NCBI GenBank assembly: GCA_900540785.1
Contig: UQHF01000013.1
Span: 1 to 64,000, forward strand
Direction: 5' to 3'
Source: an uncultured Blautia sp.
GTDB lineage: Bacteria > Bacillota > Clostridia > Lachnospirales > Lachnospiraceae
Length of the DNA: 64,000 bases
Positions 8,115-17,687 of this stretch are shown here, piece by piece. The notes below the pieces were generated by a model. It searched no databases. It was not told the DNA's origin and worked only from the letters and a program-made list of their open reading frames with translations. The position numbers and the translations under genes are program-made. How positions within the stretch are numbered: the stretch's first letter is position 1; each line of letters begins with the position of its first letter.

Positions 8115-8362
8115 CTACCCCTGCGGTGCATGGTTCTGTGGATTTCCTGCATTCTGGCTGCCTTTATTCTTCAACACAATATCCCCTGCTTTTACATACG
8201 AGTCCACATCTGCACCACCAAACATCTTTCTTCAAGCTCTTTGTTGCCGTCTTTATTGGTAGCAGTCGTATGAATTTTGATGATACTCTCTATGATAAGT
8301 ACAAGGTTCTTGCTACCTAAAGCAGATTCATTAAATGTATATAATCCGAAGAACGGAAGCAT
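8115..8362 (-). pseudogene. frameshifted C-terminal gene remnant, probably from the integrative element
   Basis: On the minus strand a frame starting near 8362 reads '...NESALGSKNLVLIIESIIKI...' up to 'NKDGNKELEE'. A one-base deletion near 8223-8231 then shifts the frame. The second part reads 'MFGGADVDSYVKAG', then 'DIVLKNKGSQNAGNPQ', and ends at the TAG at 8115-8117. The two frames join smoothly if one A is restored, which suggests a decayed coding tail rather than chance. The family is not recognised. The rest of 7937-8748 (812 bp) shows only AT-rich sequence and the terminator at 8614-8664. Confidence 0.45.
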
Positions 8363-8613
8363 CTGAAACAATAGAAGAAAATTATTTCTATAAAAAACAA
8401 TAAGTATTTTTCCCTGCTAACACTTACAGGCAGTTCAAAAAACCGGGAGTTCTGTTACATTCCAATAGTGGACGATGGATTTAAAATGAATATTTACGCC
8501 ATTTTATTAACGAATACCCATTTAACTGAACAGGAAGTTTCATTGATAAAAACCTTAAAGAATACATTAACTTTTCTTTCATGATATTATGAGATCATTG
8601 TTTTTCTTTGATA

Positions 8614-8664
8614 AAATAAAGTGCCTAAGTTTTGAAATCCTTTCTCCACTTACGCACTTTATTT
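8614..8664 (-). terminator. terminator-like long hairpin downstream of the secreted Ig/SH3 gene
   Basis: AAATAAAGTGC pairs with GCACTTTATTT, extended inside by TAAGT/ACTTA, with a loop of about 17 nt. On the minus strand it is followed by T-rich sequence. It lies 85 bp after the stop codon at 8749, a suitable place to end that transcript. Confidence 0.55.
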
Positions 8665-8748
8665 ACCTATAGATTTTCTCTTTTTTTAATGATATTTATT
8701 CTGCAAAACACGAAAATATCTGCCATTCATAATCTATGCTGTTTTATA

Positions 8749-10095
8749 TCAGCCTGCATACATGACATTGGAAAACAGCTTTGAGCTCTCTCCCTGATAG
8801 CCTTTCTGCGCGTTAATCCAGCCTTTTTTACCATAGTAGGAAACTTCTATATACATTCTTCTGTCTTCATATTTACACCGCAGAATCGTAACAACATTTC
8901 CTTTATGTAATGTATAGGCTTTTGAGCTTCCTCCAGCAGAACGATACACCGGGATTGTTTTTCCTGCAATTCCTCTTCTGTTCGTCCCGTTCACAAGCAT
9001 ATACATACTATAGTGTGTACCTATTGTACTCTTTGGTTTCAAAGTTCCATCGGTATATACATAGTCAAAATCAATCTGTGTTGGTCCTGTTGTAAAAGAC
9101 ATAATGTAAAATCTGATTTTCATACTGTTCTTATTTACCGAGACAACATTTCCCGTCTTATGTCCCCCATATTCGCCAAAAAAATCACTGAAATCCACAA
9201 CTTCTCTTAATTTTCCGGATCTGTACTGAAAGAGCGCGCATACGTGCCCATCTCCATTGTCTCCAGCCGCATTAATATAAAGAAACGGCTTTCCGTTTTC
9301 CAGTGTATACAGCTTGATTTCTGTATCAAAAAAATACGAAAGATGGGTGGATACAGGCTGCTTTTTCCCATTTATATAAATTTCCAGTCGTGTATATGAA
9401 TATCCATTAAATCCTCTCTGGCGTACAAGAAGCGTATCTTTTTTCTGATCTCCGGTTATATCATAGTCTCTATATGTACGGTCCGGTCGAAGTGTTACTG
9501 TCGTTGGATTTAAACGCTTTACAGAAACCCTTACGGTTCTTGTCGCAGAATCATACTTGGTTGTCGCTTTGGCATTAATACGAATTGTTACAGTTCCAGG
9601 ACGTTTTGGCGTAAGAACACCTTTTGAATCTACTCCCACAATTGACGGATTGGAGCTTTTATAGCTTAAACTTGTCTTTGCTTTCGCGTTTAACTTCCGT
9701 CCGCTTTCCCCTGCATAAACTGTCATATCAGATGCTGAAACGCTCTGCTTATTCCTTAAAACCTTAACTGTAATATCTCTTTTTGTCGAATTGTATTTGC
9801 TTGTCGCTTTGGCATAAATCGTTACTTTTACTGTGCCGCCTTTTTTCGGAGTTAAAATTCCCTGCGGACTTACTCCTACAACTGACGGGTTAGAGCTTTT
9901 GTAGCTTAAACTTGTCTTTGCCTTCGCATTCACTTTACGATTCTTTTCTCCTACACGCACCGTCATATTCGATGCCTGTATTGTCTGGTTTTTCCTTGTT
10001 GCTGCTGTTGCTTTCACAGGAAACAGCATAGTTGCACATAAAAGCAAGCTGAGCATACAAAAATAAGCCAGAAACTTTTTACTTTTCTTTCTCAT
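8749..10095 (-). CDS. secreted protein with two Ig-like repeats and a C-terminal SH3 domain
   Basis: 448 residues from the ATG at 10095, which has GGAGG 11 nt upstream; an upstream in-frame start at 10176 is less likely. A signal peptide ('MRKKSKKF', hydrophobic core, 'VKATAAT', cleavage near residue 31) is followed by two tandem bacterial Ig-like repeats of about 80 residues. Each repeat contains the near-identical segment 'AKAKTSLSYKSSNPS'. A central beta-rich domain ('YDITGDQKKDTLLVRQRG') and a C-terminal SH3b-like domain ('VYRSAGGSSKAYTLHKGNVV...KKGWINAQKG') follow. It is a probable extracellular cell-wall-associated protein. No LPXTG motif is present. Function unknown. Confidence 0.75.
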   Translation of the reverse strand: MRKKSKKFLAYFCMLSLLLCATMLFPVKATAATRKNQTIQASNMTVRVGEKNRKVNAKAKTSLSYKSSNPSVVGVSPQGILTPKKGGTVKVTIYAKATSKYNSTKRDITVKVLRNKQSVSASDMTVYAGESGRKLNAKAKTSLSYKSSNPSIVGVDSKGVLTPKRPGTVTIRINAKATTKYDSATRTVRVSVKRLNPTTVTLRPDRTYRDYDITGDQKKDTLLVRQRGFNGYSYTRLEIYINGKKQPVSTHLSYFFDTEIKLYTLENGKPFLYINAAGDNGDGHVCALFQYRSGKLREVVDFSDFFGEYGGHKTGNVVSVNKNSMKIRFYIMSFTTGPTQIDFDYVYTDGTLKPKSTIGTHYSMYMLVNGTNRRGIAGKTIPVYRSAGGSSKAYTLHKGNVVTILRCKYEDRRMYIEVSYYGKKGWINAQKGYQGESSKLFSNVMYAG

Positions 10096-10310
10096 AATGT
10101 AATGGTCCTCCTTTTTTATTATATGGATATATGATCCTGCACTTTTTATTCTAACCGCATTCTCTTTATATTTCAACTGTGTATAAATATGAATGCTCTC
10201 GACTGTGGGATGTAATATGGGCAGAAACTGACCCTGATGATTCTAATTTTATTTTCTCCGAATCAATTATTGCCAAACATACAAACGGAGACTTTATAAC
10301 ACTGACTGTA

Positions 10311-10472
10311 TTAAGCGAATGCAGCGCCGAAAATAATGTTTACACGGAGGATGGCAAATGATATTACAACATCCAATATTTCATCCATAATTTTTTCTGC
10401 CATCTGCAATGGTTCTTTCTCTGACTGCTTTGTCCCCCAGGATACACAAGTCAAATCAGAACATATATTCTC
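10311..10472 (-). pseudogene. short coding-like fragment between two genes
   Basis: The interval 10096-10580 (485 bp) has no convincing gene. A minus-strand open stretch at 10472-10311 reads like the tail of a protein ('CVSWGTKQSEKEPLQMAEK' followed by 'IMDEILDVV'). An overlapping plus-strand frame at 10179-10361 ('CSRLWDVIWAETDPDDSNF...') also has coding-like composition but starts at a GTG with no ribosome site. They cannot both be functional. I read the region as remnant sequence; the family is not recognised. Confidence 0.25.
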
Positions 10473-10580
10473 TCATTTCCCTCGCTGATCTCATTTTTCT
10501 CCACACATCTACAATAATTATAAAAATCATAAGTACCAAGATTCATATTACTTAGAGGAAATCTTCAATGACAGTTGGTA

Positions 10581-13250
10581 TTACTGCTCAAATACTACCT
10601 TGTAAACACCGCTTCCAGTCTTTGCATACATATAATCCTCTGCTGCCATAAATACAAGTCCACCATTTTCCTTAACAGCCTTTGCCTGATCCAGGCGAAC
10701 TTCTGCTGTTGTATTTACCGGAACCTCAACAGTTAAAGTGATCTGATCTCCATCTTTCTCCCATTTTACACCAACCTTACCATAAATACTATGATAATTT
10801 CCCTCTGTGTACTTCAGATTTCCGCCAATTCTTGGATAAAGTATTATGTGTTTAAATCCAGGCACCTCCGGATCAGCCTCAATTCCAGCCATTGCACGGT
10901 ACATCCATTCGCCAATAGCCCCGTAAGCATAATGGTTAAAAGAGTTCATGTCCGCACTCCACATGGAGCCATCGTCTTTCATGCCATCCCAGTGCTCCCA
11001 GATTGTGGTTGCACCTTTTTTTACCTGATATAACCAAGACGGGAAGTCTTCTTTGAGAAGCAGGTCATAAGCTTCTTTTAGACAATGATTCTGACTTAAT
11101 GCGTGACAAAAATATGGCGTTCCCACAAATCCTGTAACAAGATGTCCATTTTCTTTGTCCAGAAGGCGTTTCAGACCTTCGACTGTTTTCTGAATGTGTT
11201 TCTTTGGTGTAAGCTGGAAATATAAAGCCACAATGTGAGCAGTCTGGGTCTGTGCTGTCATATTTCCCTCTGCGTCAAAGAAAGTCTCCTGGAATTTGTT
11301 TACAATCTTCTGATAAAGTGCCTCGTACTCTGCTGCTACATCTTCTTTTCCCAAAACCTTTGCCATCTTTGCAAAAAGTCCGGTAGAATACGCATAATAT
11401 GCAGTACAAGTTAGGTCATTTGGCGTTGCCCCAAAGTAGCTGCCTTCCTCTGCATCCAGTGCAACCCAATCGCCAAACTGAAGCTTATAATTCCAGATAT
11501 AATCAACTGCATGAGTACGCATGAAATCAATCCATCCCTTCATGCTCTTATACTGTCTTTTCAAAATTGCTTTGTCTCCATACATAAGATACATGATCCA
11601 TGTATTGATGATAGCTGCGTCTGCCCATGCTGCAGCAGAATGTGGCCCCTGGCTGAGAAGCCAGTTTCCGTCTGTGTGTCCTTCCTCAATATTTGGAATT
11701 ACATGAGGTACTCCGCCCTCTGGTGTCTGATCCACTTCCAGGTCACGAAGCCATTTTTTGTAAAATGTATAGGTATTCATAAGATAAGTAGCAGTGCGGC
11801 AGAAAATCTGCGCATCACCGGTCCATCCCAGTCTCTCGTCACGCTGCGGACAATCGGTAGGCACATCCAGAAAATTACTCTTCAACCCCCACAGAAAGTT
11901 GTGATGCAGTTGATTAAGAAGCGGGTTAGAGCATTCCAGCGTTCCGTTAGATGACATATCAGAATGAAGGGTACAAGCAGTAAAGTTCTCTGCCTTGAGC
12001 TGTCCTGGATAGGAAACAATAAGAGCGTACTGAAATCCCATATAGGTAAACGTAGGATGCCATGTAACCGTCTCTTCTCGTGCAAATGTATATTTCATGG
12101 TAGCTTTGGCCTCACGAAGATTATCCAGATAAACATTTCCGTCTTTATCCAGAACCTCAAAGCAGCGAAGCTCGATTACATCTCCTGGTTTTCCGGAAGC
12201 AGTTACCTCGATACGTCCTGCCATGTTCTGTGCAAAATCAATTACCGTATCGCCTGCAGGTGTCTGAAAAATCCGTTTTGCAGGGATGCGATCCATTACA
12301 CGAACCTTTGCAGCATACTGAGCACGCATTACCCGTGTATCGAAAAATACCTGCTGTACTGGTTTCCAATTTCCAGAAGGAGTACCTGCCTTGGACCAGT
12401 CTGGAATTTCCAGTGCTGCATCATAGATTTCCCCATCATAAATCTCAGCAAAAACAATAGGTGAATCACAGCCTGTCCAGGAGTTATTCGTGTAAATGGA
12501 TTCTGTGGTTTCATCTGTATAGCGAACCATAATTTCCATGGCAAATGCAGTCTGGTCGCCGTAATTATTGCGAGCCTTTGTAAGTCCCATAATTCCCTTA
12601 TACCAGCCGGGAGCCAGCATCGCACCTGCTCCGTTTATTCCTTTTTGCAGGTATTCTGTTACATCATAGGTCTGATAAAGAAGATGTCTTCTGTAGGAAG
12701 TCCAGCCCGGAGTCATCTCGTCCTCTCCAACCTTTTTTCCGTTAAGATAAAACTGATATAGACCAAGTGCTGTTGTGAAAGCATACGCCTCTTTTACTTC
12801 TTTTTTGATTTCAAAGGTACCTCTTATATAGGTTCCCTTGGAAACATTCTTATAAGAATCATCTGTTTCTGCAGATATAAAAGATGCTTTCCACGCAGGT
12901 GCACCTTCTTCCCACTCTCCATTTTCCCCTGCAAGTGCAGTTACAAAGGAAGCCGTCTGGCTCCATTCACTTTCCTCATGCCTGTCAGAAGCTTTTATGC
13001 GCACAAAATAGCGCTTTCCCTTTTCCAACGAAGCTTCCTGCACGAAAATGTGAGCAGACTCCTGAGACTCTACCTTTCCACTGTCAAAAATCAAACTCTG
13101 AAAGGTCTTATCCTTTGCAATCTGGAGCCGATAAGATTCCTGTGTTACATTTTTCCTGTCACTTCCAAACTCCCATCCAAATTGTGGCATATGAGCCACA
13201 CCAACAGGTGCAGTTTCATAATCCATATATATTTTATTGATTGTAAGCAT
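10581..13250 (-). CDS. GH78 alpha-L-rhamnosidase
   Basis: 889 residues with no signal peptide, so cytoplasmic. It has the multi-domain GH78 order: an N-terminal Fn3/Bac_rhamnosid_N region ('YFVRIKASDRHEESEWSQTA', 'GWTSYRRHLLYQTYDVTEYL'), a concanavalin-like domain, and an (alpha/alpha)6 catalytic domain starting near residue 455. The catalytic motif 'DCPQRDERLGWTGDA' lies at 466-480, and 'TTIWEHWDGM' and 'MNSFNHYAYGA' follow further on. GAGGGAG precedes the ATG. It is the last gene of the GntR-linked operon and would release terminal L-rhamnose from an imported oligosaccharide. The class is certain; linkage specificity is not. Confidence 0.93.
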   Translation of the reverse strand: MLTINKIYMDYETAPVGVAHMPQFGWEFGSDRKNVTQESYRLQIAKDKTFQSLIFDSGKVESQESAHIFVQEASLEKGKRYFVRIKASDRHEESEWSQTASFVTALAGENGEWEEGAPAWKASFISAETDDSYKNVSKGTYIRGTFEIKKEVKEAYAFTTALGLYQFYLNGKKVGEDEMTPGWTSYRRHLLYQTYDVTEYLQKGINGAGAMLAPGWYKGIMGLTKARNNYGDQTAFAMEIMVRYTDETTESIYTNNSWTGCDSPIVFAEIYDGEIYDAALEIPDWSKAGTPSGNWKPVQQVFFDTRVMRAQYAAKVRVMDRIPAKRIFQTPAGDTVIDFAQNMAGRIEVTASGKPGDVIELRCFEVLDKDGNVYLDNLREAKATMKYTFAREETVTWHPTFTYMGFQYALIVSYPGQLKAENFTACTLHSDMSSNGTLECSNPLLNQLHHNFLWGLKSNFLDVPTDCPQRDERLGWTGDAQIFCRTATYLMNTYTFYKKWLRDLEVDQTPEGGVPHVIPNIEEGHTDGNWLLSQGPHSAAAWADAAIINTWIMYLMYGDKAILKRQYKSMKGWIDFMRTHAVDYIWNYKLQFGDWVALDAEEGSYFGATPNDLTCTAYYAYSTGLFAKMAKVLGKEDVAAEYEALYQKIVNKFQETFFDAEGNMTAQTQTAHIVALYFQLTPKKHIQKTVEGLKRLLDKENGHLVTGFVGTPYFCHALSQNHCLKEAYDLLLKEDFPSWLYQVKKGATTIWEHWDGMKDDGSMWSADMNSFNHYAYGAIGEWMYRAMAGIEADPEVPGFKHIILYPRIGGNLKYTEGNYHSIYGKVGVKWEKDGDQITLTVEVPVNTTAEVRLDQAKAVKENGGLVFMAAEDYMYAKTGSGVYKVVFEQ

Positions 13251-13278
13251 TGTAACTCCCTCGTTTATTTCAACTCAC

Positions 13279-13318
13279 AGTCGATATTTTACGAGTCTGA
13301 CAAATCAGCTCATATCGA
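13279..13318 (-). other. intercistronic stem-loop between the BKACE and GH78 genes
   Basis: GTCGATAT pairs perfectly with ATATCGAC, and an inner GAG-CTGA/TCAGCTC arm extends the stem. No T run follows on the minus strand, so it is more likely an mRNA processing or stability element than a full terminator. Confidence 0.45.
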
Positions 13319-13342
13319 CATTTCTCAACCTCATACCATTTT

Positions 13343-14143
13343 TCAACGTTTATACATATTCAGCATCTGCCTTGCTTCGTCCGGTGTTGCAGGCTCAAGA
13401 CCCATTGCCCGGATCAAAGTGACCAGTTTTTCCACAACCTGCCAGTTGTATTCTGCATCTACGCCTTCATCCAGATAATGGCTGTCCTCAAATCCGACAC
13501 GCACTACCGTTGCCCCCATTGCAATGGCAGCTGCAAGGAATGTCCAGTTATCACGGCCAAAATGGGTAACGCCCCAAAGCGCATCCCCTGGTACAAAGGA
13601 GCGGAAAGCTGCCAGCATTTCTGTTGTGGGCTGCATACCTCCTTTATGTCCGAATACCAGGTTAAACAGCATCGGATCTGCAAATGGTTGCTCTTTTCTT
13701 ACGATTTCCATGTTGTTAATCATTCCGATGTCAAAAACCTCTGTTTCCGGAATGATTTCTCTTCTATAAACGGCGTCTGCACAGTATCGGATGTCGTCAA
13801 AGGAATTGATATATACGCTTTCTCCAAGGTTTGTAGTTCCACCGTTCAGAGAGGCACTTTCTACCTTTTGATAGTCCAGAGGATTGCATCGTTCCTGAAT
13901 GTTCATAGCAGAAACACCGCCTGTGGATGCCTGCACTACTACATCCGTACGTTTCAAAATTTCCTCAAAACACTCTGACATATAGGAAATATCAGGTGTA
14001 AGACTTCCGTCAGGCTTTCTGCAATGGAGATGGCACATTGCTGCTCCAAGTTTTACACTCTTTTCCACATCTTCTGCAAGCTTTACTGCATCAATACTGA
14101 CTCCTGCCTGTACCGGCGCCAGGGAAATAATTACCTTTCTCAT
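13343..14143 (-). CDS. BKACE-family (DUF849) beta-keto acid cleavage enzyme
   Basis: 266 residues from the ATG at 14143, which has GGAGG 7 nt upstream; the longer in-frame extension lacks a ribosome site. The TIM-barrel protein begins 'MRKVIISLAPVQAG' and contains the zinc motif 'CHLHCRKPDG' (His38, His40), 'VVQASTGGVS', and 'GVTHFGRDNW'. Known BKACE members condense a beta-keto acid with acetyl-CoA to give acetoacetate and a new acyl-CoA. It lies 14 bp after a DUF1537 sugar-acid kinase and close to GH127 and GH78 genes, an unusual setting that suggests a sugar-acid-derived keto acid as substrate. The family is firm; the substrate is inference. Confidence 0.85.
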   Translation of the reverse strand: MRKVIISLAPVQAGVSIDAVKLAEDVEKSVKLGAAMCHLHCRKPDGSLTPDISYMSECFEEILKRTDVVVQASTGGVSAMNIQERCNPLDYQKVESASLNGGTTNLGESVYINSFDDIRYCADAVYRREIIPETEVFDIGMINNMEIVRKEQPFADPMLFNLVFGHKGGMQPTTEMLAAFRSFVPGDALWGVTHFGRDNWTFLAAAIAMGATVVRVGFEDSHYLDEGVDAEYNWQVVEKLVTLIRAMGLEPATPDEARQMLNMYKR

Positions 14144-14157
14144 TTTACACCCTCCAG

Positions 14158-15588
14158 TTATATCAATTCTTCTACAATTTCTTTTAATGTACTTACTTCT
14201 CCCACATTCCCTGGAAAAATGATATACGGCATTCCTGGAAATTTGCTTTCCTCTCCTGTCAGCCATACCGGTATTCCCTTTTTCACCTGTCCCATAACAC
14301 GGGCCTTTTTCACCTGAAGCGCTTTCGTTCCAACATCAGAGGACGTGATTCCTCCCTTGGCAATGATAAATTTCGGCTTCACAGAAAGCCCGCCGATAAT
14401 ACTTGTCACTGCGTTGGAAATTTTCACGGAAATCTGTAGTTTCTCTTCCGGAGTCATGTTCTCCGGTGCTAAAAGCTGTCTGCTTGTATAAATCACAACG
14501 GTTCTGCCTGAAAGAATTTTCTCCTCTGCCGCCTTTACCGTTCTCTCTACTTCTTTTTCCAGACCGTTCTCTTCGAAAACAGTATTTACCTGAAACTCCA
14601 TGAAATCAGCCTGTCCTCCAAGCTCTTTCAGACAATTCAACTGATCTGTAGTCTTCTTAACATGAGAACCGATGAGCACAATTCCACCATTTCTCGTTTC
14701 ACTTTCCAGCTGGGTTCTCCCCAAAAGAGGCTGATCAAAAACACGCCCCATCACCTTTGTAAATGCTGCCGCTGTCCTTGCCATATAGCGCTTTCCATCC
14801 TTCATTGCAAGCACAAGTGCAGCACAGAAAACCTTCAAATCCGCATAGGAAACTGCATTAACAATGATTTTCGCCATATCCCTGGCTTCCATCAGCTTGT
14901 CCTTAATCCCCTGAACATCCAATGTGTTCAATTCCTCAAGGGAGATGGTAATACAGCCCTCTTTTTTGTATTTTCCTTCCGTTTTTTCCTCTACATATTC
15001 TGTAAGGTCGGAGGATTTATAGCCAAAGGTTTTGTCCTTTGCAAACTCTGTCATTCCTGCCGGTACCAGATTATCCTGTTCTTTCACATAGTGGATATTG
15101 TCTATTGTGTAGCGGCCGCCTTCCGGGAAAAACGGGCAGATGATCTCACCATCTACACCTCCCAGTCCGTTCGCCAGAATTTGTGTTTCCAGAGGATAGT
15201 GCCCTCTCAAGGTGGAATCTCCACGAGAAATAATCATGAAATCCTGAGCCTTTTCCCAGGCAACTTTTTTCACTCTTTCTGCAATATCCTGGTGAACCTT
15301 TGTTGTCTCCTCAGTGGAGAAGCTGCGGGAATTTGTAAGGATAAAGAACATGGATTCCTTTTCCTCAAAACCGCAGCCAATGGATGCTTCTTCCCAATCT
15401 GTATAAACTGACACATCATGAACAGTCTGCACTCCGGTAGGATCATCATCCAGAACTACCAATTTTTTATGAAATCCTTCCATTGCCTGGGAAAGAAGTT
15501 CTTCTGCCTTTGAATTGTCTGTTTTGCTTCTCTCTTCCACAGTCTGGAAAGAAATGATCTTGCATTTCATATTTGTAAAAATCTCCAT
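14158..15588 (-). CDS. DUF1537 family four-carbon acid sugar kinase-like protein
   Basis: About 476 residues. The start is uncertain between ATG 15588 and ATG 15570; neither has a strong ribosome site. The N-terminal domain holds 'VVLDDDPTGVQTVHDV' (the family's D-D-x-T-G motif), 'FILTNSRSF' and 'SRGDSTLRGHYPLE'. The C-terminal domain holds 'IAKGGITSSDVGTKAL' and 'VKKGIPVWL'. Members phosphorylate sugar acids such as threonate and erythronate, and 3-oxo-isoapionate in apionate catabolism. It lies between GH127 and BKACE genes, with no partner PdxA2-like dehydrogenase or class II aldolase, so the known tetronate pathways are incomplete here. The true substrate is unknown. Confidence 0.85.
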   Translation of the reverse strand: MEIFTNMKCKIISFQTVEERSKTDNSKAEELLSQAMEGFHKKLVVLDDDPTGVQTVHDVSVYTDWEEASIGCGFEEKESMFFILTNSRSFSTEETTKVHQDIAERVKKVAWEKAQDFMIISRGDSTLRGHYPLETQILANGLGGVDGEIICPFFPEGGRYTIDNIHYVKEQDNLVPAGMTEFAKDKTFGYKSSDLTEYVEEKTEGKYKKEGCITISLEELNTLDVQGIKDKLMEARDMAKIIVNAVSYADLKVFCAALVLAMKDGKRYMARTAAAFTKVMGRVFDQPLLGRTQLESETRNGGIVLIGSHVKKTTDQLNCLKELGGQADFMEFQVNTVFEENGLEKEVERTVKAAEEKILSGRTVVIYTSRQLLAPENMTPEEKLQISVKISNAVTSIIGGLSVKPKFIIAKGGITSSDVGTKALQVKKARVMGQVKKGIPVWLTGEESKFPGMPYIIFPGNVGEVSTLKEIVEELI

Positions 15589-15592
15589 TCTT

Positions 15593-17554
15593 TCATACTG
15601 TATACGCAATCGGGAACCAGATGCGCATTTCGCCATAGCCACGGTTATCCCATGCGTAATACGGAATCAGACGAATATGCTCCTTTCTCATACCGTGATA
15701 TTTCAGCGTCTGATACAGTGCACTTCTATTAAATTCAGAACGATCAATAGCATATTCCTCCGTTTCCAAAACGGTCATTTTTCTTCCCTGGATTTCGTAT
15801 TCCACAGGAATCAGTTGTGCATTCAAATCCAGATAAATATCATCCAAAGTATCAGCCTGCGTATCCACGCTCTCACAGCAATATACAAGAGGTCCACGCT
15901 CAACAGCCGCCTGTCCTATGGTCTCCTCTACCATATTGTTAGCCACTGTATATCTGATTTCCATATTCAGAACAAGCTGTACATCCATGTTCTGCAGTTC
16001 CTCTACCAAAATATCCAAATAGGTTCCTGCGTCCTGTTTTTTAAGCTCTCTGTCTATGTTTGCACCTTTTACAGAACCTCCGACTGCCCATCCAGGAACA
16101 CGCAATCTCAAATGTACTGGCGCATTTGTCTTAATATCTTTTGCTGTAAACCGAATTTTTCCATCAAACGGGTAGTCAGTTTCCTGAACCAGGGTAAATT
16201 CTCCACCATTTTCCAACTTTACCTGAGCCTCACTGGCACCATACATCCCAGTCCATACGCTGTTGTCTGAGGTCAGATATGCATATTCGCTGGACTGTGC
16301 AATAGTTCTGGCCAGATTTGGAGGACAACAGTAGCTAAGAATATATTCGCTTCTCGTAAGAGGCCAGATCAGCTTATAATCAAGCTCTTTCGCACGCCTT
16401 AGCATATTTTCATAGAAGAATCTCTTGCCATCCAGACTAAGTGCAGCCAGATTAGTATTTAACATCATGCGCTCAAGAATATCGAAATACTCTGCCTTCG
16501 GTTCAAGCTGGAACATACGATATGCCCAGAAAACACCACCAAGAGAGGCACAAGTTTCATTGTAAGCTGTGACATTCGGAAGCTGATATTCATAACCATA
16601 TGCCTGATGAACAAGCTGGTGATCGAAAAAATATCCATATGGAGAAGCACCATTGTACAATGCTCCACATCCACCGGTAATATAAAGCTTTTTATCCACA
16701 AGACTTCTCCATACTTTATGGAGAACCTCAATATAATCTGTATCTTTTTCTTCCAGACAAAGGTCAGCTACACCGGCATAAAGATAGTTGGCACGCACTG
16801 CGTGTCCCAGAATCTTTTCGTGCTGTTTCAGTGGAATTTTATCCTGATTATCATCCATACCATTTTTTACACTGTCTCGAAGGGCAAGCGCCTGTTTCGC
16901 CAGCTTCAGATAACGTTCCTCACGAGTGGTACGATACATTTCCACAAGCCCCATATAATGAGATGGGCAGACAGCAGTCTGAACCTCTCCGGTACGCTCT
17001 GCTTCTTCATAGAGATGTTCCAGATAATCTGCTGTTTTTGCAGCAATTGCAAGGAAATTATTTTTTCCTGTAATTCTCTTATGTACACAGGCAGCTGTAA
17101 ACATATGACCGAAATTATAAACCTCGAAATCATTAATATCCCCCATCCTGGAAACACCATTCTGGCTTTTCTCTCCAATAATCTGTTTTGTAGAAAGATA
17201 ACCATCTGGCTGCTGTGCCCTGCCGATGAGATCTATGTAATCTTCAATTTCGTCCTTCAACTGCTGATTATCTGTCTGGTAAGCCGTATAAATAGCAGAC
17301 TCCATCCATTTATAAAAATCTCCGTCACCAAAAACGGTTCCGTCAAAGTCTCCCTCTACATCACCTGCACATATCTTGAAATTCTCTACCACATGGCTTA
17401 TATCCTTGCTGTCAAACATGTGCTTCAGTTGTGGAACTGTACTGTTGGCACAAGTATCAAAGCGCTCTTTCCAAAGACCACCTGTCCATTTCACTTTCAT
17501 CCCGTCCAGTGCATGGACCTTCGCATACGGGGATCTGGTTGTATCTGTAAGCAT
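15593..17554 (-). CDS. GH127-family glycosidase (beta-L-arabinofuranosidase-like)
   Basis: 653 residues from the ATG at 17554, preceded by AAGGAG at 7 nt; no signal peptide. An (alpha/alpha)6 barrel followed by beta domains. The GH127 zinc/nucleophile signature is intact: Glu333 and Cys335 in 'YNETCASLGG', and Cys409-Cys410 in 'YILSYCCPPNLART', where the first cysteine of the CC pair corresponds to the nucleophile of the characterised Bifidobacterium enzyme. Characterised members cleave beta-L-arabinofuranosides; Bacteroides members act on RG-II side chains. It is the first gene of an operon with DUF1537, BKACE and GH78 genes, downstream of a GntR regulator. Confidence 0.92.
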   Translation of the reverse strand: MLTDTTRSPYAKVHALDGMKVKWTGGLWKERFDTCANSTVPQLKHMFDSKDISHVVENFKICAGDVEGDFDGTVFGDGDFYKWMESAIYTAYQTDNQQLKDEIEDYIDLIGRAQQPDGYLSTKQIIGEKSQNGVSRMGDINDFEVYNFGHMFTAACVHKRITGKNNFLAIAAKTADYLEHLYEEAERTGEVQTAVCPSHYMGLVEMYRTTREERYLKLAKQALALRDSVKNGMDDNQDKIPLKQHEKILGHAVRANYLYAGVADLCLEEKDTDYIEVLHKVWRSLVDKKLYITGGCGALYNGASPYGYFFDHQLVHQAYGYEYQLPNVTAYNETCASLGGVFWAYRMFQLEPKAEYFDILERMMLNTNLAALSLDGKRFFYENMLRRAKELDYKLIWPLTRSEYILSYCCPPNLARTIAQSSEYAYLTSDNSVWTGMYGASEAQVKLENGGEFTLVQETDYPFDGKIRFTAKDIKTNAPVHLRLRVPGWAVGGSVKGANIDRELKKQDAGTYLDILVEELQNMDVQLVLNMEIRYTVANNMVEETIGQAAVERGPLVYCCESVDTQADTLDDIYLDLNAQLIPVEYEIQGRKMTVLETEEYAIDRSEFNRSALYQTLKYHGMRKEHIRLIPYYAWDNRGYGEMRIWFPIAYTV

Positions 17555-17588
17555 TGTTGTTCTCCTTTTATGTATTTTTGCAATTACA

Positions 17589-17675
17589 AACACGTTTCTC
17601 AGCGTGTTACTGGTCACGGAGTACACCATAACCTTTACTCATAGCCTCTTCTTCCATATTCATGAGACCACATGA
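17589..17675. promoter_or_regulatory. candidate operators between GntR regulator and GH127 operon
   Basis: Two short inverted repeats lie in the 133-bp gap upstream of GH127: AACACG-N8-CGTGTT at 17589-17608 and TCATG-N6-CATGA at 17660-17675. Their size and place suit a dimeric GntR-family regulator such as the adjacent one. The repeats are short, so chance is possible. Confidence 0.3.
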
Positions 17676-17687
17676 TTTCGTGTCAGA

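Noticed and set aside
8126..8320. 64-codon plus-strand frame
   Set aside because: It is antisense to the frameshifted remnant at 8115-8362, whose protein sequence is more convincing, and it has no ribosome site.
10179..10361. 60-codon plus-strand frame starting at GTG
   Set aside because: The composition looks coding, but there is no ribosome site and it overlaps a minus-strand coding-like fragment. Treated as debris.
16607..17644. 345-codon open frame on the plus strand
   Set aside because: It lies wholly antisense to GH127, whose catalytic motifs are clear, and encodes a Cys/Ile/His-rich sequence without domains. It is a shadow of the real gene's codon use.
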